A stretch of DNA of 64,000 nt, from positions 1 through 64,000 of the forward strand of contig CAZENQ010000005.1 in NCBI GenBank assembly GCA_964513655.1. Direction: 5' to 3'. Below, in pieces: positions 16,959 to 25,250 of the stretch. Numbering within the stretch: the stretch's first letter is position 1; each line of letters begins with the position of its first letter. The translations under genes were made by a program, and so were the position numbers. This stretch comes from G020350405 sp964513655 (GTDB taxonomy: Bacteria > Planctomycetota > Phycisphaerae > Sedimentisphaerales > Anaerobacaceae). The notes under the pieces were generated by a model. It was not told the DNA's origin, did no database searches, and worked only from the letters and a program-made list of their open reading frames with translations.

Positions 16959-19340
16959 TCACGTGAGTTCCTCAACCTGCTTTTTGGATTTGGTCCTGGC
17001 GGGCGTACTTTTTATCGATATTGGTTTTTTCGCCGCCTTCTCTATTTCCTTGATTTGTGGTGGGGCGGCTCTTTTTTGCAACACCTGCTTAGCTGCAGGG
17101 GTTTTGTCAACTATGGCGTAACTCTCAATTACAGTAAGTAAGGCCAACAGAAAGCTGAGTGTGCTTTCCGCGCCCTGATTGATGTTGACGCCTCCGGCCA
17201 TGAGACCGTCGTTGCAGCCCTTGGTTCTAAAGTCGTAAAGTGGAATGTGCAGGTCATTCGTGCCCAGGAACCAGTCAAAAGCCTTTCTTTGGAGTATAAG
17301 GAACTGACTGTTTTGTGTGGCGTCGTAGGCTGCTCTGAGCATCATGACCATACTTGCGGCATCTATGGGCTGCTGGTCAAAGGTAGCCTTTGTGCCACCG
17401 CGTTCATACCATCCTTTACAGCCGACAAAACTAAAATGGTCGCCGTCAAATGTATTTGCCAACAGGAATTCACACGTTTTTTCCGCGACGTCGAAATATT
17501 TTTTGTCCCCGAGGGTGAAACCTGTGACGAAAAGGGCATGCGGCAGGACGGCGTTGTCGTAAGTCAGCGTATCCTCAAACCACTCCCAATCAGGGAGTCT
17601 ATTCTCTTCGTACTGTGCCACAAGGCCATCTGCAGCTATTGCCAGTTGTCGTTTGATGTCACTGGCGCCGGGGAATTGCTTGAGATAGTCGGACATTCCA
17701 AGTATCGAATAGGCCATACCCCTTGGATACTGCTTTTTGATATGTCTTGCCGACTTGTCAAAGCAGTCTTTGATTATCGGCAAATACGGGGCCGAAGGTG
17801 GTTTGGCCATAACCGCACCGAGCGCCCACAGGACCCTGCCGAGAGCATCATGAGCAGGTTCTTTCCTCAGCCAGTTCCTGTCATAATTCATAAAGTTTCT
17901 GATTGAGCCGTCGTCATCTTGTGAGTGGAGGATAAAGGACAGATATGTATCGAAAAGCGCCAGCGCCTCCGGCTCCGGGTACTGGGAGTAATATTTTGTC
18001 ATTGCAATTACAGCCCTTGCATTATCGTCCGTGCAGTAGCCATATTCACGATTCGGGACAGTGAATTTCGCGTGCTGGTAGAGGCCCGTGTCGTCTGTCA
18101 GCCTTTTCAAGTGGACTAATGATGGCTCGGGCAACTCAATAGTCGATATTGTCGCAGCCGCCGACGTTGTGGATTTGGCGGTAATCCGGACCGGCATTCG
18201 CTTTGCGCTAAATAATTTCCAGTAAGCCTGTCCTATTCTTGGCCAGGTTCTTGCCCTGCCGTATTCGTATGCTTTTCGCCGTAACGAATAGAACAACGAA
18301 TCATCCTGGAGTATTTCCCTTATCGCTTCGGCCATCTGTTCCGAATCACCGAATCGTACCAGTTTGCCTCGGCCGTCAGCGAGCAGCTCCGTAGCTGCCC
18401 AGTATGGGGTGGATACAACAGCCTTGCCCGTGCCTACCGCAAAGGACAAGGTGCCGCTGGTCAACTGCTCCTGGTTTAGATATGGTGTGGCGTAGATGTC
18501 GGCCGCGCACAGAAAGTTGCGAAGCTCTTCATCGTTTACGAACCGGTTGTGGAAGATAACATGTTTCTGCAGATTTAATTCTTTTACCATTCGCTGTAAG
18601 CTGAACCTATAGGACTCGCCATCATGCTTTAATACGGATGGATGTGTCATTCCCAGGATTACGTACAAGACAGAAGGTTCGACCTGGACAATAGCGGGCA
18701 TAGCCCTAAGCATGACCTCTATACCTTTGTTTTTGTTCAACAGGCCAAATGTCAGTATAGTTCTTCGGCCTTCCATGCCAAATTTGTATTTGTAATAGTT
18801 ACTGTCAACGAAAGGTAAATCCGGTATTCCGTGGGCAATAAGTTCAACGTCTCTTCCGGCAATGCCGTAAATATCGCGCAGCATATCGACGCCCCGCTCG
18901 TTCATAGTAACTACTTTGTAGGAGGCGCTGCAGATGTCGACCAGTGACTTGTGGTAAGCGGGGCTTGGGTCATCAAGCACAGTATGGAGTGTTGTAACTA
19001 TGGGGGCATTCAGTCTGTTAAGCAACAAGCTCAGATACGAGCCGGCTTCGCCGCCAAACAGGCCGAACTCATGCTGGACCGAAACCACATCAACATGGCT
19101 GAAGTTAATGTAATCAGCGGCGCAGATATAATCGTTCTTTACGTTTTGACGGATTTCAAACTTTACGGGGTCATTATACTTTAGACCTTCTGACCGCACC
19201 GCAACCACCAGTGGCTCGAATTCGTCCTTGGCGGCTATTGCAGCATTTTTGATAAGGTCCGCGGTGAAAGTAGCAATCCCACACCTCCTTGGCGGGAAAG
19301 ATGAGACAAACGCCACTTTCTTCGGGGTACCCTTTGTCAT
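16959..19340 (-). CDS. GT4 glycosyltransferase fused to an alpha-helical (GH-like) domain
   Basis: 793 residues. The N-terminal ~375 residues are a GT-B family 4 glycosyltransferase: KVAFVSSFPPRRCGIATFT, HVDVVSVQHEFGLFGG, TFGLLNKNKGIEVMLRAM, and a sugar-nucleotide region around SGTLSFAVGTGKAVVSTPYW. From ~residue 410 to 760 a helical domain follows with YCTDDNARAVIAMTKYY, WFEDTLTYDNAVLPHALF and FDQQPIDAASMVMMLRAAYD, which looks like an alpha/alpha toroid as in GH or epimerase folds. The tail is Lys-rich. The ATG at 19340 has AGGGG 9 bases upstream, preferred over a GTG 33 bases earlier. Probably makes or trims a mannose- or glucose-type glycan; substrate unknown. Confidence 0.82.
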   Translation of the reverse strand: MTKGTPKKVAFVSSFPPRRCGIATFTADLIKNAAIAAKDEFEPLVVAVRSEGLKYNDPVKFEIRQNVKNDYICAADYINFSHVDVVSVQHEFGLFGGEAGSYLSLLLNRLNAPIVTTLHTVLDDPSPAYHKSLVDICSASYKVVTMNERGVDMLRDIYGIAGRDVELIAHGIPDLPFVDSNYYKYKFGMEGRRTILTFGLLNKNKGIEVMLRAMPAIVQVEPSVLYVILGMTHPSVLKHDGESYRFSLQRMVKELNLQKHVIFHNRFVNDEELRNFLCAADIYATPYLNQEQLTSGTLSFAVGTGKAVVSTPYWAATELLADGRGKLVRFGDSEQMAEAIREILQDDSLFYSLRRKAYEYGRARTWPRIGQAYWKLFSAKRMPVRITAKSTTSAAATISTIELPEPSLVHLKRLTDDTGLYQHAKFTVPNREYGYCTDDNARAVIAMTKYYSQYPEPEALALFDTYLSFILHSQDDDGSIRNFMNYDRNWLRKEPAHDALGRVLWALGAVMAKPPSAPYLPIIKDCFDKSARHIKKQYPRGMAYSILGMSDYLKQFPGASDIKRQLAIAADGLVAQYEENRLPDWEWFEDTLTYDNAVLPHALFVTGFTLGDKKYFDVAEKTCEFLLANTFDGDHFSFVGCKGWYERGGTKATFDQQPIDAASMVMMLRAAYDATQNSQFLILQRKAFDWFLGTNDLHIPLYDFRTKGCNDGLMAGGVNINQGAESTLSFLLALLTVIESYAIVDKTPAAKQVLQKRAAPPQIKEIEKAAKKPISIKSTPARTKSKKQVEELT

Positions 19341-19733
19341 CCGTAACATCCCCTTCGAAATAGCTTCGAACACGACGCTGTTATTTTAAAGTCAGTTGCT
19401 CGGGTTGTCAAGTTAAATTGACTATTGGGGCCGGGTAAGAAATATTTTTATCGGACGGACCAATTTAATATCATCGCAACAGAAAATGACCAGAGTCATC
19501 CAAAACCGGCCATTTTGGTTACGACAATCTTGGTGAAACGGGATAAGTCTCTTACCAACAGTAAGATAAGCAATTTGGCCTTCTGGCAGGAGTAGAGGCT
19601 GTGGTTCTTGCTTTTTCTGGGCACGGTTTTTCGCTTAGTCCCTGGATAGCTGCGTAAATCGGTTGTTTTAGGCGATTTGACAAAAATTTTTGATTTTTTA
19701 CTGATTTTTCGGGTTTTTTTGCTAACAAGGAGG
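19341..19733. other. intergenic region upstream of the Rrf2 operon
   Basis: About 390 bases without a supported gene. A small hairpin CCAAAA-N7-TTTTGG lies around 19499-19517, and T-rich tracts at 19683-19718 precede the operon promoter. The divergent promoter for the glycosyltransferase should also lie here. Confidence 0.4.
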
Positions 19734-19755
19734 GTAGTATTGTGTAATATACTAC
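19722..19755 (+). promoter_or_regulatory. Rrf2-operon promoter with inverted-repeat candidate operator
   Basis: A weak -35 CTAACA (19722-19727) and -10 TAATAT (19745-19750) are separated by 17 bases. A 7-bp inverted repeat GTAGTAT-N8-ATACTAC (19734-19755) covers the -10. Rrf2 regulators of cysteine or Fe-S metabolism commonly control their own operon, so this is a candidate self-regulatory site. Function inferred from position and symmetry. Confidence 0.5.
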
Positions 19756-19785
19756 TAATAAGGTAGGAATAACAGGAGGCCGAAA

Positions 19786-20223
19786 ATGAAACTTTCTACT
19801 CGGACCAGATATGGGCTAAGGGCCATGTTAGAACTAGCTTCAAACCATGGCAAAGGGCCTTTGCAGCTTAAAATCATTGCGCGTAACCAAGATATATCCC
19901 TTAAATATCTGGAACAATTAATGGCCACACTCAAATCCGCCGGACTTGTCAGGAGCCTCAGGGGCTCCAAAGGTGGTTATATTCTTGCCAAAGCCGCCAA
20001 TCAGATTAAACTTAGCGATGTTTTCAGCGCTCTCGAGGGGCCGTCAGCAATCACCGTCGAGTGCCTCGATGACAACAGTTACTGTGTACGAACCGCTGAT
20101 TGCGTAACAAGGCAGGTCTGGGCGCAGGTGCAGGAGGCAGTGATGGGTGTATTGCAATCGCAGACCCTGCAGGATTTGGTTGACAGGGCAAAAGAAAAAG
20201 GAAACTTGGATTACCAAATATAG
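19786..20223 (+). CDS. Rrf2 family regulator (IscR/CymR-like)
   Basis: 145 residues. The N-terminal winged helix (MKLSTRTRYGLRAMLELA, ISLKYLEQLM, SLRGSKGGYILAK) is the Rrf2 DNA-binding domain. Three cysteines at 93, 100 and 106 (spacing Cx6Cx5C) resemble the cluster ligands of IscR (Cx5Cx5C), so it may sense Fe-S status rather than cysteine as CymR does. AGGAGG lies 6 bases before the ATG. It is the first gene of a seven-gene operon and has a candidate operator overlapping the promoter. Confidence 0.92.
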   Translation: MKLSTRTRYGLRAMLELASNHGKGPLQLKIIARNQDISLKYLEQLMATLKSAGLVRSLRGSKGGYILAKAANQIKLSDVFSALEGPSAITVECLDDNSYCVRTADCVTRQVWAQVQEAVMGVLQSQTLQDLVDRAKEKGNLDYQI

Positions 20224-20238
20224 CCGGGAGAAGAAATT

Positions 20239-21159
20239 ATGAGTGCAATATTCGAAGATATAACCGCCGCCGTCGGCTACACGCCTTTAGTGCGAATCAA
20301 CAAACTCGGCTCGGGCAAAGCCACCATTTTGGCCAAGCTCGAATCTAAAAACCCGTGTGGAAGCGTGAAAGACAGGATTGCGCTATCTATGATAGAAGCG
20401 GCTGAAGACAAAGGCCTTATCAAAGAGGACACGGTTATAATCGAACCGACCAGTGGAAATACAGGCATAGGACTTGCTTGCATTTGTGCTGCGAAGGGGC
20501 ACCGTTTGATATTGACCATGCCTGAGTCGATGAGCATAGAGAGAAGAAAGCTGCTTCGGTTATTTGGTGCGGAGATTGTACTGACCCCGGCAGAGCAAGG
20601 CATGACGGGAGCAGTGAAAAAAGCCGAAGAGCTTGTATCCAAGAACCCGAATTCCTTTATGCCCCAGCAGTTCAAGAACCCTGCCAATCCGCAAATTCAC
20701 AGGGAAACAACGGCGAAGGAGATTTGGGCGGATGCCGATGGTAAAGTTGATATTTTCGTTTCAGGCGTTGGGACCGGCGGAACGATAACCGGATGCGGCG
20801 AAGTGTTAAAACAACACAATAAAGACCTGAAGGTAGTGGCGGTCGAGCCGAAAGACTCACCGGTACTGTCGGGAGGCAAGCCGGGCCTGCACAAGATACA
20901 GGGTATTGGTGCCGGGTTTATACCGGAGGTGATGAATCTCGAGATAGTCGACGAGGTCATCCAGGTCTCTAATAATGATGCGATGGAAACCGCGCGACAA
21001 TTGGCAGCTAAAGAGGGAATATTGGGTGGGGTAAGCTCCGGAGCTGCACTGTGGGCTGCAATAGAAGTTTCGGCACGGCCGGAAAACGAAGGCAAAACAA
21101 TAGTGGTGATTTTGCCCGATACCGGAGAAAGGTATATCTCCACTGAAATGTTTGAGTAA
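20239..21159 (+). CDS. cysK: O-acetylserine sulfhydrylase (cysteine synthase A)
   Basis: 306 residues, type II PLP fold. The PLP lysine is in NPCGSVKDRIA, the substrate loop is TSGNTGIGLA, the phosphate loop GTGGTITG, and the C-terminal GGVSSGAALWAA is standard. It makes cysteine from O-acetylserine and sulfide. It follows the regulator by 15 bases and precedes the serine acetyltransferase that makes its substrate. Confidence 0.95.
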   Translation: MSAIFEDITAAVGYTPLVRINKLGSGKATILAKLESKNPCGSVKDRIALSMIEAAEDKGLIKEDTVIIEPTSGNTGIGLACICAAKGHRLILTMPESMSIERRKLLRLFGAEIVLTPAEQGMTGAVKKAEELVSKNPNSFMPQQFKNPANPQIHRETTAKEIWADADGKVDIFVSGVGTGGTITGCGEVLKQHNKDLKVVAVEPKDSPVLSGGKPGLHKIQGIGAGFIPEVMNLEIVDEVIQVSNNDAMETARQLAAKEGILGGVSSGAALWAAIEVSARPENEGKTIVVILPDTGERYISTEMFE

Positions 21160-21188
21160 CAAAGCTTTGTATAAACGAGGATACGGCA

Positions 21189-22121
21189 ATGGGCAAAAGC
21201 AAGTTTACAAATAAGAAAATAGAGAATTTGGTCGGTGAAGTCACCGAGACTTATCAAGGCGATTCGGGAATAAATTTTATCGACGCCTCTAATCTGCCGG
21301 TAAGGGACAAAATCGTAGAGGTTCTCGAACTGCTCACGGAACTGCTTTTCCCGGGCTATACCGGCAAGAGAACAGTTACCAGGTCAAATATCAGGTATGT
21401 TGTCATTGACATTCTCTGCCATGTCCATACGGAACTTTCCGAGCAGATTGAACGAGCCTTTAAGTACCAGTGCAGGATGGCGAAATGTGACACCGGAGAC
21501 TGCCGGGAGATGGCCGAGGACGCAACTGAGCATCTATTGACTCAAGTACCCAAAATCAGGGAGTTTCTGAAAGGCGACGTTGGAGCGGCCTTTGACGGCG
21601 ACCCCGCAGCGAAGTCTTACGAAGAGATTGTAATAAGCTACCCCTGCATCATAGCGATTGCGACGTATCGCATTGCTCATGAATTGTATCTAAAAGACGT
21701 TCCGCTTATTCCACGGATAATGACCGAATGCGCGCACGCGAGAACCGGTATCGACATACACCCTGGTGCAAGTATTGGCAAAAGGTTTTTTATCGACCAC
21801 GGCACCGGTGTTGTAATAGGCGAGACAACCATTATAGGCGATAACGTCAAAATCTATCAGGGCACGACGCTTGGAGCTTTGAGTTTTCCAAAGGACGAAA
21901 GAGGAAGGGTGATAAAAGGCGGCAAGAGACATCCGACGATAGAAGACAACGTGACCATCTATGCTGAGGCAACGATACTGGGCGATGTAACAATCGGGAA
22001 AGGTGCTGTAGTAAGCGGCAATGTCTGGCTGAAGGAATTCGTGCCGGCCGGCGTTACCGTCGCAACACCAACCGCGGACCTGGTTTATGTAAAAAACAAA
22101 TCACAGAATAAGAAGAAATAA
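21189..22121 (+). CDS. cysE: serine O-acetyltransferase (EpsC/CysE-like)
   Basis: 310 residues. A long helical N-terminal part (~1-185) with RNVV-like region RSNIRYVVIDILCHV is followed by left-handed beta-helix hexapeptide repeats: TGIDIHPGASIGKRFFIDHG, GVVIGETTIIGDNVKIYQGT, LGALSFPKDERG, KRHPTIEDNVTIYAEATILG. The catalytic His/Asp pair is in IHPGA and FIDHGTG. Longer than the E. coli enzyme (273), typical of the plant-type/EpsC group. It supplies O-acetylserine to cysK and metY-type enzymes of the operon. 29 bases after cysK. Confidence 0.93.
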   Translation: MGKSKFTNKKIENLVGEVTETYQGDSGINFIDASNLPVRDKIVEVLELLTELLFPGYTGKRTVTRSNIRYVVIDILCHVHTELSEQIERAFKYQCRMAKCDTGDCREMAEDATEHLLTQVPKIREFLKGDVGAAFDGDPAAKSYEEIVISYPCIIAIATYRIAHELYLKDVPLIPRIMTECAHARTGIDIHPGASIGKRFFIDHGTGVVIGETTIIGDNVKIYQGTTLGALSFPKDERGRVIKGGKRHPTIEDNVTIYAEATILGDVTIGKGAVVSGNVWLKEFVPAGVTVATPTADLVYVKNKSQNKKK

Positions 22122-22141
22122 TTCCGGAGTTTCTTTTTAAC

Positions 22142-23053
22142 GTGCCGTTACTGGGAAAAATAAACAAAGTAAAGGATTCGCACAAGGCGGTGATACTTGC
22201 ACACAACTATCAGCCCGGCGAGATACAGGACATCGCCGACTTCACGGGTGATTCTCTCGGCTTGAGCATAAAGGCAGCCGAAACCGATGCGGAGGTAATT
22301 GTATTTTGTGGTGTGCAGTTTATGGCAGAGACAGCCGCCATTCTATCCCCCGAAAAAACCGTGCTTTTGCCGGATGAATTCGCCGGCTGCCCGTTAGCGG
22401 ATATGATAACGGCAGAGCAATTACGTGAACTGAAACAGCAGCATCCCGATGCGCTGGTGGTCTGTTATGTAAACAGCTCGGCAGAGGTCAAGGCCGAAAG
22501 CGATTATTGCTGCACGAGTTCCAATGCGGTGGAAATAATAAACTTACTGCCGGAGAACGGAGAAATTATTTTTGTGCCTGACCGACATCTGGGTCAGCAC
22601 GTCATCGAGCAAACGGGGCGAGAGCTAATACTCTGGCCGGGCTACTGCCATGTACATGTGCTAATAACAGAAGAAGACATAAAAAACAAGAAGGCAAAAT
22701 ACCCCGATGCCGTTGTGATGGTGCACCCCGAATGTACCGAACCGGTCAAGGCCCTGGCCGACGAGATAGTCAGTACCGGTGGAATGCTCAAATTCGTCGC
22801 CAAAAGCTCAGCAAAGCAGTTTATAATAGGTACTGAGACAGGTATGATTCATGCTTTGAAAAGACAAAATCCGGACTCGGAGTTTATTGCAGCAAGCAAT
22901 AGGGCCGTTTGTCCCAATATGAAGCGTATCACCCTGGAAAAAATACTTTGGGCATTGGAAGATATGCAATACAAAATCACGGTCCCGGAACCAATAAGAG
23001 TAAAAGCCCAAAAGGCACTCGACAGAATGGTAGGGATTTTACCTGCTAAATAA
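22142..23053 (+). CDS. nadA: quinolinate synthase
   Basis: 303 residues from a GTG start. NadA condenses iminoaspartate and dihydroxyacetone phosphate to quinolinate for NAD synthesis using a [4Fe-4S] cluster. The three cluster cysteines are Cys83 (EFAGCPLADM), Cys198 (VHPECTEPV) and Cys257 (NRAVCPNMKR). Substrate residues are in ILAHNYQPGEIQD, VCYVNSSAEVKA and FVPDRHLG. NadB and NadC are not here. Its place before nifU/nifS suggests that cluster supply to NadA matters in this operon. Confidence 0.95.
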   Translation: MPLLGKINKVKDSHKAVILAHNYQPGEIQDIADFTGDSLGLSIKAAETDAEVIVFCGVQFMAETAAILSPEKTVLLPDEFAGCPLADMITAEQLRELKQQHPDALVVCYVNSSAEVKAESDYCCTSSNAVEIINLLPENGEIIFVPDRHLGQHVIEQTGRELILWPGYCHVHVLITEEDIKNKKAKYPDAVVMVHPECTEPVKALADEIVSTGGMLKFVAKSSAKQFIIGTETGMIHALKRQNPDSEFIAASNRAVCPNMKRITLEKILWALEDMQYKITVPEPIRVKAQKALDRMVGILPAK

Positions 23054-23069
23054 GAAAGGATTTAAAGAG

Positions 23070-24359
23070 ATGGCGGAAGAAGCAAAATATCACCTGGAAA
23101 CACTGGCGTTGCATGCGGGCCAGGAGGTAGATTCGGATACACTCAGTCGTGCGGTGCCGATTTATCAAACGACCAGCTACGTATTTAAAGACACGGAGCA
23201 CGCTGGGAACCTGTTTGCCCTGAAGGAGTTTGGCAATATCTATACTCGATTGATGAATCCGACGACGGATGTATTCGAGAAACGGATAGCCGCACTGGAA
23301 GGTGGAGTGGGCGGCCTGGGGTTCAGCTCCGGGCAGTCGGCAATCTATGTGAGCATATTTAATATTTGCGGCGCGGGAGGTCATATCGTATCTTCGAACT
23401 CGCTATACGGGGGGACGGTTACGCTGTTTAGCCAGACCTTTCCCAAACTGGGGATTGAGGTGAGCCTTGTTGACCCGAAGGAGCCGGAGAATTTCGCCAA
23501 GGCGATAAAGGATAATACCCGGCTGATTTATATAGAGAGCATCGGTAATCCGAAGAACGATGTTTTGCAATACGAAAAGATTGCGGACGTTGCCCACAAA
23601 AACGGCATGCCGATGATTTGTGATAATACCGTTACCACGCCCATACTGTTCAGACCCTTTGATTACGGCATTGATATTGTTGTTCACAGCTGCACGAAGT
23701 TCATCGGCGGACACGGCACGAGCATCGGCGGCGCGATTGTCGATTCGGGCAAATTCGACTGGACCAATGGACGGTATCCTGAATTAACCGAGCCGGACCC
23801 GAGTTATCACGGCGTAAAATATGTAGAGAGTTTCGGCGAATTGGCATACATCATCAAGGCCAGAACGCAGTTTCTGCGGGACATGGGAAGCTGTATGTCA
23901 CCGTTCAACGCATTTCTATTCCTGCAGGGACTTGAGACCCTGCATCTGCGTATGCCCAGGCACTGTGAGAACGCACTTAAGCTTGCCCAGTGGCTCGAAA
24001 AACAAAGCCAAGTCACCTGGGTCAATTACCCAGGTCTCAAATCGCATCCGGACTACGAACTTGCCAGGAAATATCTGCCGAAAGGCCAGGGGGCCATTTT
24101 GGGTTTTGGGGTCAAAGGCGGTAGGGAAGCCGGTGTCAAGTTTATAGAAAATGTTAAGTTGGCCAGTCACCTCGCTAATATCGGTGACAGCAAGACATTA
24201 GTAATTCATCCGTCCAGCACCACGCACCAGCAGCTGAGCGAGGACGAGCAGGTTGCGGCCGGAGTTACGGCTGATTACGTCCGCGTCTCGGCTGGTACCG
24301 AACACATCGATGATATAATTGCCGACTTCGAACAAGCACTCAAGGCAAGCCAAGGGTAA
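23070..24359 (+). CDS. metY: O-acetylhomoserine/O-acetylserine sulfhydrylase (MetY-type)
   Basis: 429 residues, Cys/Met-metabolism PLP family. Marks are LALHAGQEVDSDTLSRAVPI, TTSYVFKDTEHAGNLF, YTRLMNPTTDVFEKRIAALE, the PLP lysine in HSCTKFIGGHG, and HPSSTTHQQLSEDEQ near the end. It makes homocysteine (or cysteine) from the O-acetyl amino acid and sulfide. Sixteen bases after nadA, in the middle of the sulfur/Fe-S operon; it would compete with or back up cysK for sulfide. Confidence 0.94.
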   Translation: MAEEAKYHLETLALHAGQEVDSDTLSRAVPIYQTTSYVFKDTEHAGNLFALKEFGNIYTRLMNPTTDVFEKRIAALEGGVGGLGFSSGQSAIYVSIFNICGAGGHIVSSNSLYGGTVTLFSQTFPKLGIEVSLVDPKEPENFAKAIKDNTRLIYIESIGNPKNDVLQYEKIADVAHKNGMPMICDNTVTTPILFRPFDYGIDIVVHSCTKFIGGHGTSIGGAIVDSGKFDWTNGRYPELTEPDPSYHGVKYVESFGELAYIIKARTQFLRDMGSCMSPFNAFLFLQGLETLHLRMPRHCENALKLAQWLEKQSQVTWVNYPGLKSHPDYELARKYLPKGQGAILGFGVKGGREAGVKFIENVKLASHLANIGDSKTLVIHPSSTTHQQLSEDEQVAAGVTADYVRVSAGTEHIDDIIADFEQALKASQG

Positions 24360-24366
24360 AAAAGGT

Positions 24367-25248
24367 ATGTGGGATTATACAGATAAGGTTAAAGACCATT
24401 TTTTCCACCCGCGAAACGTCGGAGAGATAGAACACGCTGACGGTGTCGGTGAGGTGGGTTCACTTGCTTGCGGCGATGCCTTGAAGCTGACGTTCAAACT
24501 CGATGAAAACGGGAAAATCAAGGACGCAAAATTCAAGACGTTCGGCTGTGCCAGTGCAATCGCAACCTCGTCCGTACTGACCGAGCTCATTAAGGGTATG
24601 ACCATTGACGAGGCAGCGAAGGTCACTAACAAGGATATTGCCGATTACCTCGGAGGGCTTCCGGAGCAGAAGATGCACTGCTCTGTTATGGGCAGGGAAG
24701 CGCTCGAGGCGGCGATTGAAAATTATCGCGGCGGCGGTAAAAAGAAGCACGAGCTCGAGGGTAAAGTGGTCTGCACGTGCTTTGGCGTCACTGAAAATGA
24801 AATCGAACGCGTAATCCGCGAAAATGACCTCACAACCGTCGAACAGGTAACTAACTACTGCAAGGCCGGCGGCGGTTGCGGCGGATGCCAGGGCGAAATC
24901 GAAAAAATCCTGGAAGAAATTCAGGGCGACAAGGCAGGACAGGTCTATGAAACAGCACCTCGATGGGCCGGCAGGCTAACCAACATTCAAAAGATACAAT
25001 TGATTCAACAGACGATAAACGGGCAAATAAGGCCCGCGCTACGAGCACACGGGGGCAATATCGAGTTGATAGACGTCGAAGGGGACAAGGTAATCGTTGC
25101 CTTTAGAGGCATGTGCGCCCAGTGCATGCTGACCGAGTTCACAATGAAAGATGTCGTCGAAGCCAAACTGAGAGAATTCGTCTCGGAATCACTATTTGTC
25201 GAGGAAGAGACGGATTCGTCGCAGCAGCCTCATCAGCACAGAGGATGA
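24367..25248 (+). CDS. nifU: full-length NifU Fe-S scaffold
   Basis: 293 residues, all three domains. The N-terminal IscU-like scaffold has Cys35 (SLACGDALK), Cys61 (FGCASA) and Cys105 (MHCSVMG). The central [2Fe-2S] bfd-like domain has CTCFGVTE (Cys136, Cys138) and CKAGGGCGGC (Cys165, 171, 174). The C-terminal Nfu domain has CAQC (Cys250, Cys253). The frame runs upstream into metY, but the ATG at 24367 (MWDYTDKVKDHFF) begins the homologous sequence 7 bases after the metY stop. No nitrogenase genes are nearby, so this is a general Fe-S assembly role. Confidence 0.96.
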   Translation: MWDYTDKVKDHFFHPRNVGEIEHADGVGEVGSLACGDALKLTFKLDENGKIKDAKFKTFGCASAIATSSVLTELIKGMTIDEAAKVTNKDIADYLGGLPEQKMHCSVMGREALEAAIENYRGGGKKKHELEGKVVCTCFGVTENEIERVIRENDLTTVEQVTNYCKAGGGCGGCQGEIEKILEEIQGDKAGQVYETAPRWAGRLTNIQKIQLIQQTINGQIRPALRAHGGNIELIDVEGDKVIVAFRGMCAQCMLTEFTMKDVVEAKLREFVSESLFVEEETDSSQQPHQHRG

Positions 25249-25250
25249 CC

